A stretch of DNA of 64,000 nucleotides from Cyclobacterium amurskyense. Lineage in GTDB: Bacteria; Bacteroidota; Bacteroidia; Cytophagales; Cyclobacteriaceae. The notes under the pieces are model-generated. The model was not told the origin of the DNA. It searched no databases and was given only the letters and a program-made list of their open reading frames with translations. The DNA is taken from contig NZ_CP012040.1 in the NCBI RefSeq assembly GCF_001050135.1, positions 1,736,001-1,800,000 of the forward strand, read 5' to 3'. Shown here piece by piece: positions 55,395-62,385 of the stretch; positions within the stretch are counted from its first letter, which is position 1; each line of letters starts with the position of its first letter. A program made the position numbers and the translations under genes.

Positions 55395-56372
55395 TCATTC
55401 TTTGTTTTGATAATTAATCATCCAATTGATACCAAACTTGTCTGTAAAACTTCCGTAGTACGCTCCCCAAAACGTATCTTCAATAGGCATTTCAATTTGT
55501 CCACCTTCTGAAAGTGCATCAAAAAGACGTTTTGCCTCTTCACGAGAATCCGGTTCTAGATTAATATGCATATTGTTTCCCTTTGTTAATGTGAATCCCA
55601 TTTCTTTTGGTGCGTCAGTCCCCATTAATATATGCCCACCAACTATTGGCAATTCAACGTGCAACACCATTTTTTTAACCGATTCAGCCATGGGTGGTTG
55701 ATTTGAGTCTGCAGGTACTTCGTCAAAACGTTTGATACCATTAATAAAATCTGTTTTAAAAACTGATTTGTAGAAATTGAATGCTTCTTCAGTGTTACCC
55801 TGAAAATTTACATAAGTTGATACTCTTGCCATATTGTTTGATTTGTTTTGCTTGCGAAGTTTGAATTGTGCTTCAATGTACTGGTCAAGATTTTCCATAG
55901 CCATGGTGAAACCTTCTTTAAAGCCCATTTGGATAATCTTTTCTAAGTCTGAAAGGCTCTCGTATTTGGCGGTAATGGTTACTAGTGTTTTTTCTCCATT
56001 TTCATTGAACTCGTTTGTCCATTGTGTGCGGGGCATAGCTTGGTTAATTACTCCGTATTCATCACAGAATGCGTCCAAACCCGAAAACATTTTTTGATGT
56101 GCAATTTTGATGTAATCGTTTTTACACCAATGACATTCTTGTGGGTTTTTACTTTCGGCATTGAACATTTCATAAAGCCACAGTCCGCCTTCGCGAAAAT
56201 CCATTGATTTCGTTCTGGTTTTATAGGGTTTAGGAGCCCACCATAGGTCAAGAATTTCAGGATTTGTCCAAGCTTCCCAAACCAATTCAAGGTTTGCGGC
56301 AAATTCACGTTCTATATTAACAGTGTTGTTTTCTTTATTGACTATGAAGTCAAATTTTAAGTTTGGGTTCAT
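55395..56372 (-). CDS. AHSA1/SRPBCC - VOC (PhnB-like) fusion protein
   Basis: Residues 1-175 form an AHSA1/START-like domain (IEREFAANLELVWEAWTNPEILDLWWAP near the start, KEGFTMAMENLDQYIE near its end). After a short Lys/Asn-rich linker (KLRKQNKSNN), residues 180-325 form a VOC/PhnB-like glyoxalase-fold domain (VSTYVNFQGNTEEAFNFYKSVFKTDF, DTFWGAYYGSFTDKFGINWMINY). These two families are usually separate neighbouring genes under an ArsR regulator. The fusion is in one continuous frame. Both domains bind hydrophobic small molecules. It overlaps arsR by 4 bases. Confidence 0.88.
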   Translation of the reverse strand: MNPNLKFDFIVNKENNTVNIEREFAANLELVWEAWTNPEILDLWWAPKPYKTRTKSMDFREGGLWLYEMFNAESKNPQECHWCKNDYIKIAHQKMFSGLDAFCDEYGVINQAMPRTQWTNEFNENGEKTLVTITAKYESLSDLEKIIQMGFKEGFTMAMENLDQYIEAQFKLRKQNKSNNMARVSTYVNFQGNTEEAFNFYKSVFKTDFINGIKRFDEVPADSNQPPMAESVKKMVLHVELPIVGGHILMGTDAPKEMGFTLTKGNNMHINLEPDSREEAKRLFDALSEGGQIEMPIEDTFWGAYYGSFTDKFGINWMINYQNKE

Positions 56373-56689
56373 TTTCCTTTTGATTTTAATTGTTCTAAAA
56401 CGGTATCCAATTGGTCAAAGCGTTTTGCCATTAACATTTTAAATTGTTCCAGCCATTTTTCCACGTCTTTCATTTTATCGGCATTTAGGTGATAATGAAT
56501 TTCTCTGCCTTGTTGCTCCTGAGTAAGTATTTCACACTCTGTAAGTATTCGCAAATGTTTTGAAACAGCTTGCCTACTTGAATCAAAATGATCGGCTATG
56601 GCATTTGGTGTCAAAGCACCAACAGCCAAAAGCATAATAATGGCTCGTCTTGTTGGGTCTGCAATTGCTTGAAAAACGTCTCTACGCAT
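56369..56689 (-). CDS. ArsR-type winged-helix repressor
   Basis: The 106-residue regulator has the ArsR/SdpR fold: RRDVFQAIADPTRRAIIMLL at the start, the recognition region NAIADHFDSSRQAVSKHLRIL near residue 38, and the wing QQGREIHYHLN. It lacks the cysteine cluster of metal-sensing ArsR proteins, so it is of the non-metal autorepressor type often found beside AHSA1 genes. It overlaps the fusion gene by 4 bases and lies just after the first RibD_C gene. A large dyad upstream of the operon may be its operator. Confidence 0.9.
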   Translation of the reverse strand: MRRDVFQAIADPTRRAIIMLLAVGALTPNAIADHFDSSRQAVSKHLRILTECEILTQEQQGREIHYHLNADKMKDVEKWLEQFKMLMAKRFDQLDTVLEQLKSKGK

Positions 56690-56692
56690 ATA

Positions 56693-57259
56693 TTATATGG
56701 GTTTATAGACCATTACAACAATGCCGCAATCAAACTTTTGTACCTCATCAAGATTAAATTTTTGCATTTCGGACAACTCTTTAAAAATGGGCATTCCGTT
56801 TCCAATAGCAGCGGGGTTTACAAATAAATGTAATTCATCAATGAGTTTGTTTTTAATAAGTGAGGAAACAAACTCACCACCACCATAAGCAATAATGTCT
56901 TTTCCTGGCATATTCTTTAAATTGGTAATTTCTTCGACCAAGTCGCCCTTTGAAATTTCAGTATTTTCCCAAATTGATTTGTCAAGTGTTTTGGTAAATA
57001 CAATTTTTTGTGTGGTAGCATACTTAACACCGCCTTCGTATTCAGGGTTGCTAGGGTCTTTGGCAACATTTGCCCAATGCGGAATAAAACCTTCTGCTAA
57101 TTTTCTGCCTAAAACAATTGTATCCACAGGTTCAGTAATCTCTCGTACATAGTTTAAAATGTCATCTGTCCAGGGAAATTTCATCCAATCCATTTCTCCG
57201 TTTTGACCTGAAATAAAACCGTCTATGGTCATTTGGACTTGTAATTTTAATTTTCTCAT
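56693..57259 (-). CDS. RibD C-terminal-like (dihydrofolate reductase family) protein, first copy
   Basis: The 188-residue protein shows the family's LQVQMTIDGFISGQNG start, the VLGRKLAEGFIPHW turn near residue 50, and the NADPH-binding IIAYGGGEFVSSLIKNKLIDELHLFVNP near residue 122. It is the first gene of a minus-strand operon that runs through arsR, the fusion protein, doxX, snoaL and two more RibD_C genes. The function of these stand-alone reductases is unknown. Confidence 0.92.
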   Translation of the reverse strand: MRKLKLQVQMTIDGFISGQNGEMDWMKFPWTDDILNYVREITEPVDTIVLGRKLAEGFIPHWANVAKDPSNPEYEGGVKYATTQKIVFTKTLDKSIWENTEISKGDLVEEITNLKNMPGKDIIAYGGGEFVSSLIKNKLIDELHLFVNPAAIGNGMPIFKELSEMQKFNLDEVQKFDCGIVVMVYKPI

Positions 57260-57280
57260 ATTCTATTTTATTTAAATCAT

Positions 57281-57322
57281 GAAACCAATCAGTTGCAAAT
57301 ATATATGCAATCAATCGGTTTC
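57281..57322. promoter_or_regulatory. Predicted ArsR-type operator
   Basis: Arms GAAACCAATCAGTTGCA and TGCAATCAATCGGTTTC pair at 14 of 17 positions around AATATATA. The dyad lies 22 bases upstream of the first gene in the operon that includes arsR. Confidence 0.6.
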
Positions 57323-57399
57323 TCAAATATTTTATTAAAAAAATGAATTATGTTGTGGATTTAGGATTTGAAAGGGGTCGGTTTTCAGTGACCGCTAAC

Positions 57400-57988
57400 A
57401 ACGAGTATCTAGTGTTGTTGTAAAACTGATGAAAACTGTATAAGCCAATCCCTTCGCTCCGTCTTTATTACAGAAATTTCAACACTACTACGGATTGGTC
57501 CGTCCCTGAACCAAACATCGCTAATCTGCCTCTAAGTTGATCTTATTGTGCGTTTCACTTTGCATCTTGATCCAGGTTCCCGAGTTCCGTAAATAAGCCC
57601 GAATAAAGGTTCCCGTAAATACGGGACAGGCTATGCCTCCTAAATGATCCCGAGGCATCGGGACCGTCCAGTCAATAAACAGGTAACCACTGAACTCAAT
57701 AATGTTTGTCATACTTCAAACACTTTTGACAGAATGTAGCACTTTCTCAGCCTGCCCTGAGTATCAGGGACACTTCATCAGAGGTTCATTTGCATTCATC
57801 TCCTTTATCCTTACCTGACCACGCTCTTGACCTGGCCTTTTCCATAACGCTCAGAACCTTGACGCTGCCACCAAAGTACCTTATGGTGGTTTGATGCTCT
57901 CCCCCGTAGGACAACACCGGTGGGTCGGTTCCACCATCTTATAAACAGTTGCGTAACGATTTTCAGCCGTTCGTTACTCTCGGCACAC
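57400..57988 (-). ncRNA. Degenerate group II intron, 5' fragment b
   Basis: On the minus strand it starts GTGTGCCGAGAGTAACGAAC, runs through domain I-like sequence (GGTGGAACCGACCCACCGG) and reaches ACCAATCCGTAGTAGTG, a stretch usual just before an intron reverse transcriptase. The ORF and domains V-VI are missing. Its first 50 bases resemble fragment a. Three short REP-like hairpins lie within it. It fills most of the gap between the DUF1016 gene and the RibD_C operon. Confidence 0.6.
57610..57663. repeat. Two REP-like hairpins within intron fragment b
   Basis: TCCCGTAAATACGGGA followed by CAGGCT (57611-57632) matches a hairpin inside the dispersed repeat almost exactly. TCCCGAGGCATCGGGA (57648-57663) is a second hairpin just after it. 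A third, CCCTGAGTATCAGGG, lies at 57755-57769. They look like small mobile palindromes inserted in the intron remnant. Confidence 0.6.
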
Positions 57989-58040
57989 GTATGCGTAGTG
58001 CGGGATTTCAAGGCGCTTCACTTTGGGCTTGCAGATAAGC

Positions 58041-59105
58041 TTATTTATTACTCTCATTTTTATCTTCGGCACTATCTCCCGCATTACGTATAGCCTTTTT
58101 TAGCATTCGTTTTAATTCTTTTTCTGTTGGTACTTTTCCTTTTAACTGTTTAGGGAGTTCGTGAGTTAGTTTGTATTCTGCAACTCCAATTGGTTTTATG
58201 TTCGTTCTTAAAGAGTATTCAACTTCTATATTGTCTTTGGTGGGGCATAGTATTATTCCAATGGAAGGGTTGTCGTCAGGTTGTTTTTCTTGTTCGTCCA
58301 ACAGTTCGAGATAGAAATTCATTTTTCCTGCAAATTCAGGTTCAAATTCTACCGTTTTAAGTTCTATGGCTACCAAACATTTTAAAATTCGGTGGTAGAA
58401 AAGCAAGTCAATGAAATATTCTTTTTGGTTTAATCTTAGACGATATTGATTTCCAATAAAGCTGAAACCGTAACCAAGTTCCAATAGCAAATCTCTTATG
58501 TTTTCAATAAGGCGATTTTCTAATTCTCGTTCCAAAACGGGTTTGTTTATTCCAAGAAAATCAAGGTTGTATTCGCTTTTTAATGCTTCACTTGCTTGTT
58601 CTGATAAGTGAACAGGAAGCGCATTTTCAAAGTTGCACTGTTTTGGGTTTATCAAATGGTTTTGATAGGCATTTGCCTTGATTTGGTTTAACAGAACTGA
58701 CCTACTCCAAGCCATTTTATCAGTTGCATTCAAATAATACTTTCGTTCTTCACGGCCTTTTACTTGGTGCATTATAAGCAAGTTCTGCCCCCACGGAATT
58801 TTGGCAGCCAATTCTAAAAGCTCTTGTTCGTCCTTATATTCAAGGTAAAACTGTCTCATTCGCCATAAATTCTGGGCAGAATAACCTTTTATCCCGTCAA
58901 TTTGTTTGTTAATGTCTGTCGATAGCGTCTCGACAATTGATTTGCCCCAATTATTGACTTCTTGGTTTTTGACTATAAGTTTTCCGATTTCAAAATTCAA
59001 TCCTGTATGGTGCTTGTTCAGCGATTTATAGGCTTCATATCTGGCAGAACTTATGGTCTGTAATATCTCATTGAAAAAGTTGTCGTATAGTTTTAAGTCG
59101 TTCAT
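58041..59105 (-). CDS. DUF1016 / YhcG family PDDEXK nuclease
   Basis: The 354-residue protein has the N-terminal DUF1016_N helical domain (SARYEAYKSLNKHHTGLNFEIGKLIV near residue 18, GKSIVETLSTDI, GYSAQNLWRMRQFY near residue 75) and a C-terminal PDDEXK nuclease domain (YFIDLLFYHRILKCLVAIELK near residues 225-245, with the catalytic Asp, Glu and Lys). The family is linked to phage or mobile element defence and tRNA or DNA cleavage in some members. A perfect 36-bp palindrome lies 44 bases upstream of its start. Confidence 0.9.
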   Translation of the reverse strand: MNDLKLYDNFFNEILQTISSARYEAYKSLNKHHTGLNFEIGKLIVKNQEVNNWGKSIVETLSTDINKQIDGIKGYSAQNLWRMRQFYLEYKDEQELLELAAKIPWGQNLLIMHQVKGREERKYYLNATDKMAWSRSVLLNQIKANAYQNHLINPKQCNFENALPVHLSEQASEALKSEYNLDFLGINKPVLERELENRLIENIRDLLLELGYGFSFIGNQYRLRLNQKEYFIDLLFYHRILKCLVAIELKTVEFEPEFAGKMNFYLELLDEQEKQPDDNPSIGIILCPTKDNIEVEYSLRTNIKPIGVAEYKLTHELPKQLKGKVPTEKELKRMLKKAIRNAGDSAEDKNESNK

Positions 59106-59148
59106 CTAATATTTCGCATTTCTCGCACACTTGTGATAGAAGACCAAT

Positions 59149-59184
59149 TTACAAATTCTCGCACAGCTGTGCGAGAATTTGTAA
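59149..59184. promoter_or_regulatory. Perfect 36-bp palindrome upstream of the DUF1016 gene
   Basis: The left half TTACAAATTCTCGCACAG is the exact reverse complement of the right half. A partial copy of the half-site (TTCTCGCACA) occurs again at 59120-59129, closer to the gene. The site is too symmetrical for chance and could be an operator, or a recognition site for the protein encoded next to it. Confidence 0.75.
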
Positions 59185-59235
59185 GGTTATTACTTTTTAT
59201 TCTTACTACTTGAAACTGCATTGTTTTTAATGAAT

Positions 59236-59365
59236 GCTAACGGTTGGCAGCTACCCGAAGGGCGAGACATTTACCACGTAACTTGATTTGAAAAACTAAA
59301 ATTCCATTAACCACAAAACGGTCTATGGAACATGAAATCACGCCTTTTGGGTAGGTGCTGTTAGC
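59236..59365. repeat. attC-like or MITE-like inverted repeat
   Basis: The sequence begins GCTAACGGTTGGCAGCTACC and ends GGGTAGGTGCTGTTAGC. The outer GCTAAC/GTTAGC and the TACCC-AA-GGCG stretches pair across about 130 bases with bulges, as in integron attC sites, though the GTTRRRY core is not exact. It lies between two cassette-like genes. A 30-base internal part (TTGATTTGAAAAACTAAAAT) recurs near 60540. Confidence 0.45.
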
Positions 59366-59382
59366 ACCAGTATTACTTCTTG

Positions 59383-60003
59383 TTAGAAGGATACTCTGTA
59401 CCAATTTTCTTCAAGTTTTTTGTTTACGTGTAAGCCCTTTTCCCAAGTCATTCTCTCTTCTAATTCTTTTATTTTATCTTCATCATCAGTATATACAAAC
59501 GCAGAATAATGGTCTAGAAAACCCCTGTTTATATAAAATTCAACTGTCAATTTGTTTTCAACTGTCTTATGAATTGCAATTTCGTTTCCTCCATTTGAGA
59601 TAGGAGGAATATTCCAATTGTCTAAAGTACAGATTATGTTGTTATGGCTTACATTAGGTCTTAGTTTGTCCGCCTTAATTAGTTCAATAATTTCATCTCG
59701 TGAGGTTTTTCTTAAATGCCAATCTAATTTTTCAATTAGGTCTTCACCGAAAAACAAGGTCAAACTACCAATTAAAATTGTCAGGACAACTCCAATTTTC
59801 TGAAATTTTGTTTCCTCTGATTTTGTATTTTTCAAGACTACCGTCAGTAGCCAAACTGTAAGTCCAAGCCCAATTACCAGGTAAGGCATTGCAATAAAGA
59901 AAGAAAATAATCCGAAGGTATAATAATAAATTAATGGTGCTTGGATAATTGCCATTATCAGGACGAAAATTGTCAGTATGTTATGTAATTTGGTCTTTGT
60001 CAT
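59383..60003 (-). CDS. Membrane protein of unknown function
   Basis: I do not recognise the family. The 206-residue protein has three hydrophobic segments in its first 85 residues (ILTIFVLIMAIIQAPLIYYY, LFSFFIAMPYLVIGLGLTVW, VVLTILIGSLTLFFG), then a soluble domain of about 120 residues rich in charged residues. Its start codon lies 11 bases from the 3' end of a group II intron remnant, so any transcript entering it passes through the intron-like RNA. It is a single gene between repeats. Confidence 0.6.
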   Translation of the reverse strand: MTKTKLHNILTIFVLIMAIIQAPLIYYYTFGLFSFFIAMPYLVIGLGLTVWLLTVVLKNTKSEETKFQKIGVVLTILIGSLTLFFGEDLIEKLDWHLRKTSRDEIIELIKADKLRPNVSHNNIICTLDNWNIPPISNGGNEIAIHKTVENKLTVEFYINRGFLDHYSAFVYTDDEDKIKELEERMTWEKGLHVNKKLEENWYRVSF

Positions 60004-60014
60004 AAAATGGGTGC

Positions 60015-60476
60015 GTAGAGTAGAGCCTGATAGCCTACTTTGTCAGTACCTCTAAAGATACTAATAACAAGTAAACTATCAGCACCCCCATCATCAAACC
60101 GTATCCTGTTAAATACCGGAAAGTTTTCCCTCATACGGCTTACCGATAGCCTTCTTTATTTGCTTTTCACATGAATCTACCCAGCATTTGGATAAACCAT
60201 GAGCAAAATGAATCACCCCTATGACTCCTTTAGACCATTACACTTCACATTGCTGTTAATCCATGTAATGTTCCAAGGTTTGAGACCGTCAAAACTCTCC
60301 CCATCTAAAAGTACACTTATCGAAGCTACTATGGGTTCACGCTTATGCATTTTAGCTTGCACATTTGAGCATACCGAGCTTCAGCGAAACCCTCACGAGT
60401 GAAGCTCTTCAAAATGAACAGCAAATTATTTAGGTGGGATTTACACCTACTGCATTACCACAGCTTGGTGGCACAC
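60015..60476 (-). ncRNA. ORF-less group II intron-derived element c (internally deleted)
   Basis: On the minus strand it starts GTGTGCCACCAAGC with GTAGGTGTAAATCCCACCTA nearby. It ends with a domain V-like hairpin (AGCCGTATGAGGGAAAACTT, later TACGGTTTGATGA, interrupted by a hairpin insertion), a domain VI-like long hairpin (GCTGATAGTTTACTT pairing with AAGTAGGCTATCAGGC), and the terminal CTCTACTCTAC. The 5' 230 bases are about 95 percent identical to element e. It is element e with roughly 340 internal bases deleted. Confidence 0.65.
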
Positions 60477-60539
60477 TAACATTTAAAAATATGAAACGGT
60501 TGGATATTCGGAGCGCGTTCGTATCCATCGAAAAAAAAG

Positions 60540-60613
60540 TTGATTTGAAAAACAAAAACCTCACAAACCACTGAACCCCAACTGTTTTATATTGTATGTT
60601 GTGCTGTCCTGCA
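60540..60613 (-). repeat. Cassette-boundary-like repeat after the toxin gene
   Basis: Directly after the toxin stop codon the minus strand reads GACAGCACAACATACAATAT and then TTTTTGTTTTTCAAATCAAC. The first part resembles the sequence after the RibD_C gene at 53400, and the second recurs at 59283-59313. Confidence 0.45.
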
Positions 60614-60907
60614 TTATTTGATCTTATCGATATCCTTTTTGTTAATATGCAGATAAGTTAAATAAACAATATCGTCAATTATCTGATAGAAAATAGTCGT
60701 TTGTTTACTCAACACTGCTTTTCTCAGTCCATTTTTTATTGTCGAAACAGGAAACATGTATGGATTTTGAACTATTAAATCAAGTTGATGGCTTAGTTTA
60801 CTTTTAAAATTATCGACTTCTTTATCAGTCCATTTAAATTTGATATCATCAAGTATATCCTCCAGATTTTTAACAGATTCGTCTGACCATCGTAGCTTAT
60901 AGCCCAT
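60614..60907 (-). CDS. RelE/ParE family toxin
   Basis: The 97-residue protein has the compact RelE/ParE fold: the start YKLRWSDESVKNLEDI with the typical N-terminal strand and helix, NPYMFPVSTIKNGLRKAVLSKQTTIFYQI in the middle, and a C-terminal strand VYLTYLHINKKDIDK. Members are either mRNA interferases at the ribosome or gyrase inhibitors. It overlaps the antitoxin gene by 11 bases, as expected for such pairs. The genes lie between two intron-derived elements. Confidence 0.88.
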   Translation of the reverse strand: MGYKLRWSDESVKNLEDILDDIKFKWTDKEVDNFKSKLSHQLDLIVQNPYMFPVSTIKNGLRKAVLSKQTTIFYQIIDDIVYLTYLHINKKDIDKIK

Positions 60908-61124
60908 ACCTACTTTTTACTTCCTCGTGAGAAATTGTCCGACCGTTTTTAATATCATTTAATCCTCTCTCAATCCCCCGTTTTTGTAAGTCAGATAAAT
61001 CATCCCACCAGTCATTATCATTAGATTTTGAGTCTTTCACAATTTTCAAATATTCAATTGTCTCACTGTCATCCAGCTTAGTAAGCCACTCAATAAGTTC
61101 TAATTTAATCGCTTCGTATCCCAT
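60897..61124 (-). CDS. Antitoxin of the RelE/ParE-type pair
   Basis: The 75-residue protein is a small antitoxin of the kind with a C-terminal motif GIERGLNDIKNGRTISHEEVKSRYG, common in Bacteroidota and cyanobacteria beside RelE/ParE toxins. The N-terminal half (LIEWLTKLDDSETIEYLKIVKDSK) should bind DNA or dimerise. It precedes and overlaps the toxin gene. It normally also represses the operon. It lies 62 bases from the 3' end of intron remnant d. Confidence 0.85.
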   Translation of the reverse strand: MGYEAIKLELIEWLTKLDDSETIEYLKIVKDSKSNDNDWWDDLSDLQKRGIERGLNDIKNGRTISHEEVKSRYGL

Positions 61125-61186
61125 GATTTATTTTTTATCTAAGTTACAAAATTTATCAATATAGTTCGTTTTTCCAGCATGCTGCA

Positions 61187-61455
61187 GTAGAGTAGAGCCT
61201 GATAGCCTACTTTGTCAGTACCTCTAAAGATACTAATAACAAGTAAAGAATCAGTAACCCTTCATCAAACCGTACACAGTTAAATACAGGGTACTTTTCC
61301 TTCTTACGGCTTACCGATAGCCTTGATTATTTGCTTTACACATGAATCTACCCTGCAGTTGTTAAATTCATATATTACTACGCCACCCCTTATGGCTTCG
61401 GTAGCATAGCTCATTGCACTTCACATTCCTGTTAATCCATATGATGTTCCACTAA
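61187..61455 (-). ncRNA. Group II intron-derived element d, 3' part
   Basis: On the minus strand this 269-base piece has the same domain V-like interrupted hairpin (AGCCGTAAGAAGGAAAAGTA, later GTACGGTTTGATGA), domain VI-like hairpin and CTCTACTCTAC end as elements c and e, but the 5' half is gone. It precedes the antitoxin gene. Confidence 0.6.
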
Positions 61456-61608
61456 AAATAAATCAAAAAACTATGCGGCTGGTATACAAGTGCTACTAAA
61501 CAATCAATTCGTCCACTTTTTAATAATTTTAAAACCACCTAATTTCCTGAATTACCCAACAAAACCAATCCAATCCCCATAGAAGAAGCTACCGGAGGCT
61601 GAGTCCAA

Positions 61609-61624
61609 TCCCGATCGATCGGGA
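61609..61624. repeat. Perfect 16-bp REP-like palindrome
   Basis: TCCCGATCGATCGGGA is self-complementary and resembles the core of the REP-like hairpins in the neighbouring intron remnants. It lies in the gap after the exported-protein gene. Confidence 0.6.
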
Positions 61625-61690
61625 CTACAATGAACCGTAGCCTTAATCGCATCATTGTAGCTTAATTGTTGCCCATAGTTATTTTTATTT

Positions 61691-62368
61691 TTATATCGTA
61701 TCAACTAATCTTTGTACGATATTTCCGTCCTTAATTACCCAAGTAATTTCATACGATCCTGCTCCGTCACCACAGTTGTGTTTTATAAAGAATGATTCTC
61801 CTTTCTGAAACATTTCGAATTTTTTACTGTCGGAACTCGAAAGTTCACCTTCTTTAAAGGAAACATTGTACAAATCTTCATAGAATACAGCGTCGGTTAA
61901 CCTAATTTCACCTTTCCATTCAATTGACATTTTTGTGATTTGGTAAGAGTCTTTCAGCGGAATTTCTAGTCCATACTTAAGATTTTCTATTGGGATATTC
62001 TTGTTAGTATCAGCTTTGACTATTTTGAATGTGATTCTTACATTTTTCTCAAGCTCTTTTGAAAATTTATCAATCAGGTTAATGTCTATCTTTTTTACAT
62101 AGCCTGTTTTGAAAAAGTCAATTTTTCCTGATTTACTTTTCGACATTTTATTCATTGGTATATCGACCATAATCCATTCAGAATTTGAAGCATCATATTC
62201 TGTGATAAGGAATACTTCATTCTCAATCATTGTATCAATAGGTGTCGAGGTTTCTACAGAGTCGATGTAAATTATCGCCTTTTCATTTGACGGAATGACT
62301 TCCTCCTGTTTTTGAGCAAACACATTTTGAACTAAAAGAGCACATAAAATCAGGAAGTAATTTTTCAT
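61691..62368 (-). CDS. Exported hypothetical protein
   Basis: I do not recognise the family. The 225-residue protein has a signal peptide (FLILCALLVQNVFAQ) and a mature part made of many short charged strands, with a C-terminal FIKHNCGDGAGSYEITWVIKDG that looks like a beta-sandwich edge with one or two conserved residues. It starts 17 bases after the 3' end of intron-derived element e. It is a single cassette-like gene. Confidence 0.65.
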   Translation of the reverse strand: MKNYFLILCALLVQNVFAQKQEEVIPSNEKAIIYIDSVETSTPIDTMIENEVFLITEYDASNSEWIMVDIPMNKMSKSKSGKIDFFKTGYVKKIDINLIDKFSKELEKNVRITFKIVKADTNKNIPIENLKYGLEIPLKDSYQITKMSIEWKGEIRLTDAVFYEDLYNVSFKEGELSSSDSKKFEMFQKGESFFIKHNCGDGAGSYEITWVIKDGNIVQRLVDTI

Positions 62369-62385
62369 TTTTTTTAAATTATGGG

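Noticed and set aside
53426..57259. Trimethoprim resistance by the three dihydrofolate reductase-family genes.
   Set aside because: They are of the RibD C-terminal type, whose members generally are not folate enzymes; resistance cannot be inferred.
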